A stretch of DNA of 64,000 nt from an uncultured Collinsella sp. (GTDB taxonomy: Bacteria > Actinomycetota > Coriobacteriia > Coriobacteriales > Coriobacteriaceae): NCBI GenBank assembly GCA_902496115.1, contig CABUZK010000007.1, forward strand, positions 3,653 to 67,652. The letters are read 5' to 3'. Below are positions 7,750-16,275 of the stretch, piece after piece (the first letter of the stretch is position 1; each line of letters begins with the position of its first letter). The notes under the pieces are model-generated. The model was not told the origin of the DNA, searched no databases, and was given only the letters and a program-made list of their open reading frames with translations. The translations under genes were made by a program, and so were the position numbers.

Positions 7750-9513
7750 ATGACAGACGAGCTGGACCCCCAGACTCAACAGCATATTGATGATTCAGCA
7801 GACGTCGCCGCAGATACTGACGCTGCGACCTGCAATGATACCGACGTCGACGACGCCACTCTGGATAACGGCGCTGCGACGGAAATCCCTACGGCCGAAG
7901 ATGCCGGCGAGCAAAACGACGATTCGGCCGCTCAGGACGACGCCCCCGAAAAGGACGCCGCCCCGCAAGCAGAAGGCCCTATCGAGGTGTCTTCGGAAGA
8001 AGAGCTCGATGCCGTCATGGACTCCATGATGGATGCCGTCAAAGCGATGAAAAACGCCGTGGCCGACGCCGATATTGACGCCGAAGAAGAGGAGGCCGCC
8101 GAGGCCGCCTCGACCTTCGTGCCCGGCGAGACCCCCGTTGCCGACCAGGGCAGCACCCTGCCCTCGTTCCTGCAGCTTGAGCACCCCACCATTGGTGCCG
8201 ATGCAGTCGACCCGCACGCTGCCGGCTTTTCCGTAGTCGAGGGCGGCACCGGCAGCATCGTCACGCCGCAGACGCCCGATGCGGGCACGGCGAACGCCGC
8301 TCACCCGATCGCCCTGCACACCCCAGCAGCCAGCCGCGATCTGGGAGGCGCCGTCTCAAACACCGCCAGCGCCGTGGGCGCCTTTATCGCCCAGGGCGCC
8401 TCGGCCATGCGCGAGATGAACGCCGCAAAGAAGGCACTCGCGGACGCCCGTGCCCACCTGGCCGAACTTGAGCAGCGCATCGCCGATCAAGGCGAGGAAC
8501 TCGAGACGCGTCAGGATATCGCAGGCCGCTACGACCAAATCGTCGCCGAGCAGCGCCAGACTATCGACACGGCACAAAAGGCCGCCGCGGCGGCAGAAAT
8601 CGGCCGCGATACCCATGCTGCCAAGGCAACAGAGCTCAAGGCGCAGCTCGAGCAAATAAAAGAAGAGGACGATGCCACCGAGCGGCGTCTCAAAGCCGCA
8701 CTCGATGCCGTGGAGGCGCGCGAAGCCAGCTCGCGCGAGACCGGTAACCGCCTCGTTCGCCGCCTCGAGGATTCCAAGCGCATCCGCGACAAGGTGCAGG
8801 CCGAGCGCGACGCCGGCGTTGCCGCAGCGCAGCAAACCGTCGATGCCACGCGCGCTCAACTCGAAACGCTGCGCCGCGAGTATGCCGAGCTGCAGCGCAA
8901 TCCTTCGGCGAATCCCGCCAATTACACGGTGCGCACCAGCGAGCTTTCGATGCAGATCTCCGACACGGCCGATGCCCTGCGCAAAGCCGAGGAAGATGTC
9001 CCGCACATCACCGCCGATCTTGAGCACTCACTCGCGGCCGCCGAGCACGCCGTCGAGCAGGCACAAGCCCCCATCGCCGACGCCAGGCGTGCCCATCAGG
9101 CCGTGACGGCCGAGGCCGATGCCGCGCGCGACGAGCTGCAGACCGCAAAAGCCGCCGCCGCAACGCGCCAACGCGAACTGCGCGAGAAGATCGCCGTCGA
9201 GGACATGGCGCGTCGAGAGCAGGAGCAGGCTATTGCCAATGCCCAGGCGGATGTAGCGCATGCGCAGTCGATCATCGAGCAGGCGACCGAGGTGCACGAC
9301 CATCCCGAGATTACCGAATCGCTCGCAGGCTCCTTGGCCCGCGATAAGGCCGAGCACGCCGAAACCGAGCGCGAAGTGGCTCAACTCGAAGCCGCCGAGG
9401 ACGACGTGCGCGAGCGTACCCGCGACTCACGCATCAAATTCACCGGAGCCATCGTCTGCATCATCGCCGTAATCCTCGTGATCGTCCTGATCGGGCTCTT
9501 CGCGAGCAAGTAA
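7750..9513 (+). CDS. Tail-anchored coiled-coil membrane protein
   Basis: A 587-aa protein of unknown function. The first 150 residues are acidic and Ala/Asp/Glu-rich. From roughly residue 215 to 560 it is Ala/Glu/Arg-rich with long coiled-coil heptads (for example ARAHLAELEQRIADQGEEL). It ends in one hydrophobic helix, IVCIIAVILVIVLIGLF, with a two-residue tail after FA, so the bulk is probably cytoplasmic. ATG 7750 lies 9 nt after GAGGAG; ATG 7744 in the same frame is possible but only 3 nt away. It is transcribed divergently from the SDR gene and ends in a strong terminator. Confidence 0.8.
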   Translation: MTDELDPQTQQHIDDSADVAADTDAATCNDTDVDDATLDNGAATEIPTAEDAGEQNDDSAAQDDAPEKDAAPQAEGPIEVSSEEELDAVMDSMMDAVKAMKNAVADADIDAEEEEAAEAASTFVPGETPVADQGSTLPSFLQLEHPTIGADAVDPHAAGFSVVEGGTGSIVTPQTPDAGTANAAHPIALHTPAASRDLGGAVSNTASAVGAFIAQGASAMREMNAAKKALADARAHLAELEQRIADQGEELETRQDIAGRYDQIVAEQRQTIDTAQKAAAAAEIGRDTHAAKATELKAQLEQIKEEDDATERRLKAALDAVEAREASSRETGNRLVRRLEDSKRIRDKVQAERDAGVAAAQQTVDATRAQLETLRREYAELQRNPSANPANYTVRTSELSMQISDTADALRKAEEDVPHITADLEHSLAAAEHAVEQAQAPIADARRAHQAVTAEADAARDELQTAKAAAATRQRELREKIAVEDMARREQEQAIANAQADVAHAQSIIEQATEVHDHPEITESLAGSLARDKAEHAETEREVAQLEAAEDDVRERTRDSRIKFTGAIVCIIAVILVIVLIGLFASK

Positions 9514-9540
9514 ACTAGCTGCCAAAAAACACTCAAGGCA

Positions 9541-9612
9541 GTTGCGGTGAGATAGTTCCTGTTTAGCCATCAAAAAGGCCAATTCAAGAACTATCTCACC
9601 GCAACTTTTTTA
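9541..9612 (+). terminator. Terminator with 18-bp arms
   Basis: GTTGCGGTGAGATAGTTC (9541-9558) pairs exactly with 9588-9605 across a 29-nt loop, followed by a T-run. It stops the coiled-coil gene, 28 bp after its stop codon. Arms begin GTTGCGGTG like the hairpin at 3316-3378, and the two loops also share bases (both start CTGTTT and end TCAA). Confidence 0.8.
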
Positions 9613-9735
9613 TTGGTGCAAAGGGGTCAGGCTACTTTGCACCAACTTGGTGTATATAGACCAGTCCCCATTGCACCAACAACGTTTGCCCAGATAAAAC
9701 CCGCCAAAATAAACCTGTCCCTTTTTGGCAGGTTG
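9613..9735. repeat. Cluster of small hairpins
   Basis: Two further dyads follow the terminator: TTGGTGCAAAG with CTTTGCACCAA (about 9613-9645, with another TTGCACCAA near 9670) and AACCTG with CAGGTT enclosing CCCTTTTTGG (about 9710-9735). No coding potential is seen. With the flanking terminator and copy B, the whole 9514-9909 gap is made of hairpins. Confidence 0.45.
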
Positions 9736-9738
9736 AAT

Positions 9739-9911
9739 CACGGCAACGCCAATGTTTAGGCGAAGTCAGCGAAAACGCCCCTAAGCGAGCAAGGTGACGT
9801 GAAAGAGGAGGGCATTGACCTTCTGGTCATGCCCGACGATTGAACGTCAGATTGCCGCTTAGGGGCGTTTGCAGCGTCGAGCAGTTACGCGGTTCGTAGA
9901 ACCGCGTAACT
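9739..9911 (-). repeat. Structured repeat, copy B, directly after the queA stop codon
   Basis: Second copy of the element at 6478-6653, same orientation relative to the gene it follows. Terminal hairpin arms GTTACGCGGTTC and GAACCGCGTAAC (9884-9910); long-range stem AAACGCCCCTAAGCG (9773-9787) with 9856-9870; inner hairpin GGGCAT..GACC..GGTC..ATGCCC. Both stems have different sequences from copy A but keep full pairing, while the linkers GACGCTGC and GACCAGAAGGTC are shared. Confidence 0.7.
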
Positions 9912-11127
9912 AACAAATGAGCATGGCGTCGCCAAAGCTGAAGAAGCGGTAGCGCTCCTCGATAGCGGCAGCGTAGGCATCCATGATCTGGTCGCGGGAG
10001 GCAAGCGCGCTGACGAGCATCATGAGCGTAGAGCGCGGCACGTGGAAGTTGGTGATCAGCGCGTCGACCACGTGATAGGTCGAGCCGGGCATGAGGTAGA
10101 GCTGCGTTGTCGCGTTCTCACGCACCACGATGTCACCGCGGCCGAGCGTGTCGGCCCCGTCCTCGCGGCCTTCAAAATAGCGCGCCGTCACGGCCGGATC
10201 GGACACCGGTGCCTCAGCGTCAAACGCGCTCTCGAGCGAGCGCACTGCGGTGGTGCCGACGGCGATCACGCGGTGCCCCTCGGCCTTCGCCTTATGCACG
10301 GCGTCGACAACCTCCTGCGACACGTGGTAGCGCTCGGTGTGCATGACGTGCTGTGTAGGGTCGTCCTCCTCCACCAAGCGGAAGGTATCAATGCCCACCT
10401 CGAGCTCGACAGCGGCAAACTTCGCACCCTTGGCCTCGATAGCGGCCATGAGCTCGGGAGTAAAGTGCAGGCCCGCCGTGGGAGCAGCAGCCGAGTGCTC
10501 CTCCTTCATGGCGTAGACGGTCTGGTACTTCTCGGGATCGCCCTCGTAATCGGTAATGTAGGGCGGCAGCGGAACGTGGCCGGCAGCATGGATGGCCTCG
10601 TCGAGCGTGCGCGGGTCGCCGGCGGCATTGCACCCGGCCGGCTCAAAGCGCACCAGGCGGCCACCGCGGCTATCGGTGACAAAGTCGACAACCTCGGCTG
10701 TCAGCACCACGGGAGCCCCCTCGGGCGCATGGGCGCCACCGGCGCGATACTCAATCTGAGCACCGGGCTTCAGACGCTTGCCCGGCTTGACCAGGCACTC
10801 CCAAACGTGACCCAGCGGGTCAACATCTTCGCGGCGCTTGAGCAGCAGCGTCTCGACCACGCCACCCGAGCCGGCTTTGCGACCGATCAGGCGGGCCGGC
10901 ATCACGCGCGTCTTGTTGATGACGAGCACATCGCCTGGCTCGATATAGTCGATGATATCGCGGAAGATACGGTGCTCAACGGTACCGCCGTGCTCCAGCG
11001 GCGTTCCCGCCTGGGAGCCCTTGCGATCCACCACCAGCAGACGGCAGGAGTCACGCGGCTCGGCAGGCGCCTGGGCGATCAGTTCCTCAGGAAGGTTGTA
11101 GTCAAAATCATCGGTACGCATAGACAC
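9910..11127 (-). CDS. queA: tRNA preQ1(34) S-adenosylmethionine ribosyltransferase-isomerase
   Basis: A 405-aa enzyme that transfers and rearranges the ribosyl group of SAM onto preQ1 in tRNA, giving epoxyqueuosine. Seen: FDYNLPEELIAQ at the N-terminus, DVLVINKTRVMPARL, TAGLHFTPEL, VGTTAVRSLES and NFHVPRSTLMMLVSA near the end. The GTG at 11127 lies 8 nt after AAGGAG and is preferred to ATG 11121. queH starts 650 bp upstream on the same strand; the 64-bp gap between them suggests co-transcription. The stop codon abuts structured repeat copy B. Confidence 0.96.
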   Translation of the reverse strand: MSMRTDDFDYNLPEELIAQAPAEPRDSCRLLVVDRKGSQAGTPLEHGGTVEHRIFRDIIDYIEPGDVLVINKTRVMPARLIGRKAGSGGVVETLLLKRREDVDPLGHVWECLVKPGKRLKPGAQIEYRAGGAHAPEGAPVVLTAEVVDFVTDSRGGRLVRFEPAGCNAAGDPRTLDEAIHAAGHVPLPPYITDYEGDPEKYQTVYAMKEEHSAAAPTAGLHFTPELMAAIEAKGAKFAAVELEVGIDTFRLVEEDDPTQHVMHTERYHVSQEVVDAVHKAKAEGHRVIAVGTTAVRSLESAFDAEAPVSDPAVTARYFEGREDGADTLGRGDIVVRENATTQLYLMPGSTYHVVDALITNFHVPRSTLMMLVSALASRDQIMDAYAAAIEERYRFFSFGDAMLIC

Positions 11128-11191
11128 GTCGGATACTCCTTATATAGCTAAAGTCCGCTCTACATCCTAGCAGGCTGACGTCCCAAGTGAA

Positions 11192-11767
11192 CTACTTTTT
11201 GGACGCTTTGCGCTCGTCGCGGATGCGGGCTCGATCCATGGCCGCCTCGACGGCCGAGAATCGGCAGCCGCAATAATTCTGCCGATACATGCCCAGCTCG
11301 CGCGAACGACGCGTGGCCTCGGGGTAATACGGGCGAAAATCGCGAATCACCGGAGTGAGACCGCGGGCGGCAGCCAGACGCTCCAACACATCATTGCAGG
11401 TTTCGAACAACTGATACGGCGAGACGGCGAGCGTCGTGCCCACAAACTCAAACCCACGCTCCTGAGCCACACGGCATGCCTCGGCCAGACGCAGGGCATA
11501 GCACGCGCGACAGCGACGGGGTCGATCGGCGCCCAGCGGGGCCACGCCGACCTCCCAGCGCTCGCGGTCCTCCCCCGCCTCGATGAGCTCGATGTCGCCA
11601 TCGGCACACCACCGGCGCAGCTCGTCCAAGCGCCGCTGCCATTCATCGTGAGGCTGAATATTAGGGTTTGTCCAGCAGATTGTGGGTTCAAACCCCTCCT
11701 CGCGCAGCAGACGAACCGGCTCAAGCGAGCACGGCGCACAGCAAGCGTGCAACAACAACGGCTTCAT
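11192..11767 (-). CDS. queH: Epoxyqueuosine reductase QueH
   Basis: A 191-aa protein with the QueH signature cysteines: HACCAPC at the N-terminus, RCRACY in the middle and QNYCGC near the end, which bind an iron-sulfur cluster and metal. It performs the last step of queuosine synthesis and is unrelated to QueG. ATG 11767 lies 6 nt after AGAGGAG and puts HACCAPC close to the N-terminus; the longer start at 11785 would overlap the ribosome site. Upstream stands a 34-bp-arm inverted repeat. Confidence 0.95.
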   Translation of the reverse strand: MKPLLLHACCAPCSLEPVRLLREEGFEPTICWTNPNIQPHDEWQRRLDELRRWCADGDIELIEAGEDRERWEVGVAPLGADRPRRCRACYALRLAEACRVAQERGFEFVGTTLAVSPYQLFETCNDVLERLAAARGLTPVIRDFRPYYPEATRRSRELGMYRQNYCGCRFSAVEAAMDRARIRDERKASKK

Positions 11768-11786
11768 GGACATCTCCTCTCCCACA

Positions 11787-11862
11787 ATGATTTTTCTGGG
11801 ACGGGGATTAAAAAATCATTGCGTACCTAATGATTTTTTAATCCCCGTCCCAGAAAAATCAT
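11787..11862. repeat. Perfect 34-bp inverted repeat
   Basis: Arms at 11787-11820 and 11829-11862 are exact complements around an 8-nt loop. The arms contain CTGGGACGGGGATTAAAAAA. It stands 10 bp after the stop of the DUF3267 gene and 19 bp before the queH start, on whose transcript it would form one very long hairpin next to the ribosome site. It may separate the two genes transcriptionally. Confidence 0.75.
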
Positions 11863-11872
11863 CCCAAAAAGA

Positions 11873-12442
11873 CTACCTTGCGAAAAAACGCACGCCAAAG
11901 GATGTGTCCTCGCAGGCGGCAATGCGACGGTCGCGCAGGATGGTCCGCACGTAATACCAATCGCCCACACAGCCCGACAAATGCAAGCCGGCCGCCAGGT
12001 AGCACAGCAGCGGATAGCCCGAGAACGCAAACCCCAGGGCAAACGCCACCGTCAAGGCAACCGTCGGCGCCAGGCAAACCGCCACGTACCGCCGGCGCGA
12101 ATACACAACGCCCTCGGCGCAGGCATAGATCATCGCCGTCTCGCGATTCGCCCCAAAGGTCACCTTCGCGCCCGCAGGTGCCAGCAGCTTAAAAAACACA
12201 CCGTGCACCAGCTCGTGCACGGCAAATGACACCGCCGAAACCGCAGCCAAGCCGACTATCCAGCCCAAAACGGCCGTCCAGCCACCCGCGTCAGCCGCAT
12301 CCAAGTCCGCGGGCCCGCCCAGCAGCATAAACACCGGCACCAGGCACACGGCAAATGCGCCAAGCACTGCCATCCCCCACACAAAGCAGGCGTGCAGAAA
12401 ATCCTCGTCCTCAAACGCATGTATGTTGGAAATCTCATTCAT
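11873..12442 (-). CDS. DUF3267 putative membrane metalloprotease
   Basis: A 189-aa membrane protein. Helix 1 (about residues 20-45), helix 2 (about 57-75), then VHELVHGVFF with the HExxH zinc motif, and two to three further hydrophobic stretches before a basic tail. This layout matches DUF3267 proteins, thought to be site-2-protease-like, although substrates are unknown. It is upstream of queH on the same strand but separated by the large hairpin. Confidence 0.75.
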   Translation of the reverse strand: MNEISNIHAFEDEDFLHACFVWGMAVLGAFAVCLVPVFMLLGGPADLDAADAGGWTAVLGWIVGLAAVSAVSFAVHELVHGVFFKLLAPAGAKVTFGANRETAMIYACAEGVVYSRRRYVAVCLAPTVALTVAFALGFAFSGYPLLCYLAAGLHLSGCVGDWYYVRTILRDRRIAACEDTSFGVRFFAR

Positions 12443-12574
12443 AGCATCTTAGGATAGCGCCCCTGCCACGTACCCGTCCGCATGTGCGATAATGTCGAAC
12501 GATATGCACGAATTGACCACCGCGTCGCCAGGCCTTGCGCCCGGCCGCGCTCTCACCATATGCGAAGGAGTCCC

Positions 12575-14725
12575 ATGGCATCCAAATACTCCATGAACGA
12601 CCGTCCCAGCTGGCCTCGCCGCGCCATCGTTACCGCCGGCGAGCCCTACGGCAACAAGGGCCTTCACTTTGGCCACGTTGGTGGCGTCTTTGTCCCGGCC
12701 GACTTCTTCGCCCGCTTCCTGCGCGACCGTCTGGGCCGCGAGAACGTCATCTTCACCTCGGGCACCGACTGCTACGGCTCACCCATCATGGAGAGCTACC
12801 GCAAGCTCAAGGAAAACGAAGGCTACGACAAGTCCATTAGCGAGTACGTCGAGTCCAATCACTCCCGCCAGGCCGCGACCCTCAACAACTACAACATCAG
12901 CTGCGATATCTACGGCGGCTCGGGCCTTGAGCCGGCTGCGCAGATTCACAACGAGGTGACCGCCGAGATTATCGAGCGCCTGCACGAGCAGGGCACCATC
13001 TCCAAGCGCTCCACGCTGCAGTTCTACGATGCCAAGGCCGGCACGTTCCTCAACGGCCGTCAGGTGATCGGCCGCTGCCCCATTCAGGGCTGCAAGTCCG
13101 AGAAGGCGTACGCCGACGAGTGCGACCTGGGTCACCAGTTTGAGCCCGAGGAGCTCATCGCGCCCAAGAGCCAGCTCACCGGCGAGGTGCCCGAGCTGCG
13201 CCCGGTCGACAACCTCTACTTCGACCTGCCGGCCTACCTCGACTTTATGAAGACTTACACCGCCAAGCTCGCCCAGAACCCGCAGGTTCGCTCCGTGGTC
13301 TCCAAGACCATGGAGGAGTGGCTGCTGCCGGCACAGCTCTACATCCAGAACAAGTTCCGCGAGGCCTTCGACGCCGTCGAGGACCAGCTGCCCGAGCACA
13401 CCGTGCTGGAGCCCGAGGGCAATAAGAGCAGCTTTACCGTCACCTTCCCCAGCTGGAAGGAGCGCGACGACGCCCATGCGGTGCTCGCCAACGGCGGCGT
13501 ACGCTTCCGTAGCGGCAAGGCGCTCGTGCCCTTCCGCATCACCGGCAACATTGACTGGGGCGTTCCGGTGCCCGAGGTCGACGGCGTGAACGACGTCACC
13601 TGCTGGTGCTGGCCCGAGAGCCTGTGGGCGCCCATCAGCTATACGCGCACCGTGCTCGCACGCGATGCCAAGGCCGCCGGCGTAACTGAGGGTGTCGCCG
13701 CCCAGGATGCCGCCCTCATGGGCGAGCCCGCCGCCGATTCCACGCAGGTCCCCGCGCCCACCTACCAGCACAGCTCGCTCGACTGGCGCGACTGGTGGTG
13801 CTCGGACGACGCACAGATCTACCAGTTCATCGGCCAGGACAACATCTACTTCTACTGCATCGCGCAGACCGCCATGTGGGAGGCCCTGGGCTGGAACCTC
13901 ACGCAGAGCACCGTCAGCGCCTGCTACCACCTGCTCTACATGGGTAAAAAGGCCAGCTCGTCCTCGCAGACGCCTCCCCCGCCGGCAGACGACCTGCTCA
14001 ACCACTACACCTGCGAGCAGATGCGCGCGCATTGGCTGTCGCTCGGCCTGTCCGAGAAGCCGGTGAGCTTTAGCCCCAAGGCATACGACACGCGCGTGAC
14101 CGGCAAGGACAAGGACGGCAACGAGGTGCGCGCCTGCGACGACAAGCGCGTCATCGATCCGGCCCTTAAGGAGAGCGCGCTATTGACCGGAGTGTTCAAC
14201 CGTCTAGCCCGCAGCTGCTTCTACGGCGTCGCCGTCAAGGAGGGCGACGAGAGCCCCTATCGCAACGGTTGCATTCCGGCCGGTGCCGCCTCTGCCGCCG
14301 TGGTCGAGGCTGCCGAGCAGGCCGCCCTTGCCTTTGAGCAGGCCATGTACAAGTTCGAGACGCACCGCGCGCTCGCCGTGTGCGACGACTACCTGCGCGC
14401 CGCCAACAAGCGTTGGAGCGATGCCTCCAAGGCCGCCAACAAGCTCGAGGGCGAGCCGGCCAACGCCGCCATGAAGCAGGCCCTGGTCGACGCCTTTACC
14501 GAGCTGCGCGTGGCGACCGTCCTGATGCACGGCATCGTCCCGGCCGGCTGCGAGCTCATCTGCGAGTACTTCGGCATCGATCCGGTCGCCTTCTTTAGCT
14601 GGGACAACATCTTTGCCTCCACGGACGAGTTTGTGGAGAGCCTGGGCGAGAAGCCCGGCGAGCACCGCGTTAAGCCGCTGCCCCCGCGCTTCGACTTCTT
14701 TAGCAAGCACGAGAGCCAGTACTAA
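12575..14725 (+). CDS. Divergent methionyl-tRNA synthetase-like class I ligase
   Basis: A 716-aa protein built like MetRS: HFGHVGG in place of the HIGH motif (about residue 28), TSGTDCYGSPIMESY, a zinc-binding insert CPIQGCKSEKAYADEC, a DLPAYLDF segment and FIGQDNIYFY. The lysine motif is altered: where MetRS has KMSKS there is GKKASSSS. A long insert separates the catalytic halves. The C-terminus resembles the anticodon-binding helices. It may be the organism's only MetRS or a paralogue with another role; the window cannot decide. ATG 12575 follows GAAGGAG by 4-5 nt. Confidence 0.75.
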   Translation: MASKYSMNDRPSWPRRAIVTAGEPYGNKGLHFGHVGGVFVPADFFARFLRDRLGRENVIFTSGTDCYGSPIMESYRKLKENEGYDKSISEYVESNHSRQAATLNNYNISCDIYGGSGLEPAAQIHNEVTAEIIERLHEQGTISKRSTLQFYDAKAGTFLNGRQVIGRCPIQGCKSEKAYADECDLGHQFEPEELIAPKSQLTGEVPELRPVDNLYFDLPAYLDFMKTYTAKLAQNPQVRSVVSKTMEEWLLPAQLYIQNKFREAFDAVEDQLPEHTVLEPEGNKSSFTVTFPSWKERDDAHAVLANGGVRFRSGKALVPFRITGNIDWGVPVPEVDGVNDVTCWCWPESLWAPISYTRTVLARDAKAAGVTEGVAAQDAALMGEPAADSTQVPAPTYQHSSLDWRDWWCSDDAQIYQFIGQDNIYFYCIAQTAMWEALGWNLTQSTVSACYHLLYMGKKASSSSQTPPPPADDLLNHYTCEQMRAHWLSLGLSEKPVSFSPKAYDTRVTGKDKDGNEVRACDDKRVIDPALKESALLTGVFNRLARSCFYGVAVKEGDESPYRNGCIPAGAASAAVVEAAEQAALAFEQAMYKFETHRALAVCDDYLRAANKRWSDASKAANKLEGEPANAAMKQALVDAFTELRVATVLMHGIVPAGCELICEYFGIDPVAFFSWDNIFASTDEFVESLGEKPGEHRVKPLPPRFDFFSKHESQY

Positions 14726-14784
14726 AGCACGCCAGCAGCAGCGTACCCGGAAAGTAGTCAAATTGGGACGGGAAGGAAAGACGG

Positions 14785-15888
14785 ATGTCCAAGCCGCGTC
14801 GTCGTAAGCAGAAAAAGCAGGTTAAGCCCGAGCTCAAGCTCAGGCAGTTTGCCGCCACCGAGCTTTCCGACCAGCTTGCCGCCCTTCCCTGCGCCATCGA
14901 CCTGCCGCGCTTTATGGTCGACACGATTGCTGGCGCCTATACGCCTGCCGATGCCGAGCTCGTGATTGAGGGCTTTGGCGCCGCAGCCACGCGCCCGGTC
15001 ACGCTGCGCGCCAACACGCTCAAGGCGACCGCCGAAGACATCGCCGCCGCGCTCGACGCAGCCGACATCGCCCACCGCCCCGTTGCCTGGTACCCGGATG
15101 CCTTCATCCTGCCCGAAGCCCAAGTTTCCGACCTGTGGGACCTCGACATCTACCGTGACGGCAAGATCTACCTGCAGAGTCTGTCGTCCATGATGCCTCC
15201 TTTGGTGCTGGGCGCGCAGGCCGGCGAGGATATCTTGGACATGTGCGCGGCCCCCGGCGGCAAGACGACGCAGATCGCCGCCCTCACCCAGGGCCAGGCG
15301 CACCTCACCGCCTGCGAGATGAGCATTCCCCGCGCCGAAAAGCTCGAGGCCAACTTGGGCCGCCAGGGCGCCAAAAACGTGCCCGTCATGCGTATTGACG
15401 CGCGCGAGCTTGACGAGTTCTTCCGCTTTGACCGTATCCTGCTCGACGCCCCCTGTACCGGTACGGGCACCGTCATCAGCGGCAACGAGAAAAGTCTGCG
15501 CGGCCTTACCGAGCAGCTGCTCATTAAGTGTGCCCGCTCGCAGCGCGCGCTTCTGGACCGCGCCATGGGGGCCCTCAAACCGGGCGGCACGCTGGTCTAT
15601 TCGACGTGTTCGATCTTGCCGCAGGAAAACGAGGACGCCCTGCAAGAGGCCCTCGACAAGCACATGGACTGTGAGCTCATCCCCCTCGACGGCACGCCGA
15701 GTGAAAGTGAAGCGCGTCGCACACAGGATACCGGCGACAAGCCGCATATCGAGCGCAACGCCCTTACCGAAGCCATTGCCGCGGGTCACATCTCGGCCAT
15801 TGCCAACGGCATGCCAGGCACGCTGACCATTCCGCCCAGTCGCGACTTTGAGGGCTTCTATATCGCCCTGGTCCGAAAACGCAGCTAG
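14785..15888 (+). CDS. RsmB/NOP-family RNA m5C methyltransferase
   Basis: A 367-aa SAM-dependent RNA cytosine-5 methyltransferase. A basic start (SKPRRRKQKKQ) leads into an RsmF/Nop2-like N-domain with RANTLKAT; then the SAM site DMCAAPGGKTTQ (about residue 153), LLDAPCTGTGT with one catalytic Cys, and VYSTCSILPQENE with the second. The C-terminal PUA-like extension of RsmF is short or missing. It lies 59 bp after the MetRS-like gene and is probably co-transcribed; AAGGA is 7 nt before ATG 14785. Confidence 0.9.
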   Translation: MSKPRRRKQKKQVKPELKLRQFAATELSDQLAALPCAIDLPRFMVDTIAGAYTPADAELVIEGFGAAATRPVTLRANTLKATAEDIAAALDAADIAHRPVAWYPDAFILPEAQVSDLWDLDIYRDGKIYLQSLSSMMPPLVLGAQAGEDILDMCAAPGGKTTQIAALTQGQAHLTACEMSIPRAEKLEANLGRQGAKNVPVMRIDARELDEFFRFDRILLDAPCTGTGTVISGNEKSLRGLTEQLLIKCARSQRALLDRAMGALKPGGTLVYSTCSILPQENEDALQEALDKHMDCELIPLDGTPSESEARRTQDTGDKPHIERNALTEAIAAGHISAIANGMPGTLTIPPSRDFEGFYIALVRKRS

Positions 15889-15912
15889 CGCACGGATTCA
15901 AAACTCAACAAG

Positions 15913-16083
15913 CTATCGCCGTGCGCACTTGTCCTGCTGGTCCTTATGCCGCGCAAGCGCTTCACGCTCCTTGCGCTCGGCCTTTTTGCCCTTAATGGCC
16001 GTAACCACAAAGTAGATGACCGCGGCGGCAACGATTGCGCCCACGCATAGGCCAATCGAGCCCAACATTGCCGAAAATTCCAT
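15913..16083 (-). CDS. Small single-pass membrane protein
   Basis: A 56-aa protein. After MEFSAMLGS comes one hydrophobic helix (about residues 9-30, CVGAIVAAAVIYFVVTA) and a highly charged tail rich in Lys, Arg and Glu, as in many small stress or accessory membrane proteins. GAGGTG precedes ATG 16083 by about 8 nt. It runs opposite to the genes on both sides. Function unknown. Confidence 0.7.
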   Translation of the reverse strand: MEFSAMLGSIGLCVGAIVAAAVIYFVVTAIKGKKAERKEREALARHKDQQDKCARR

Positions 16084-16275
16084 ACCGCGTCACCTCTCTT
16101 TTGCATACGGGACATTCAAGATAGCACCTCGATTCCCGCCACCACAGCTCCTTCACGTTCGCCGGCCCTTCAGTCTAACGGATGGCGCAGCGGGGAAAAA
16201 TCAACTCGTCAAACGATTTAGCACTCGCAACGCCGGTCGTACACTGCCGACCGCAGAACATAGAAATGGACCGCC

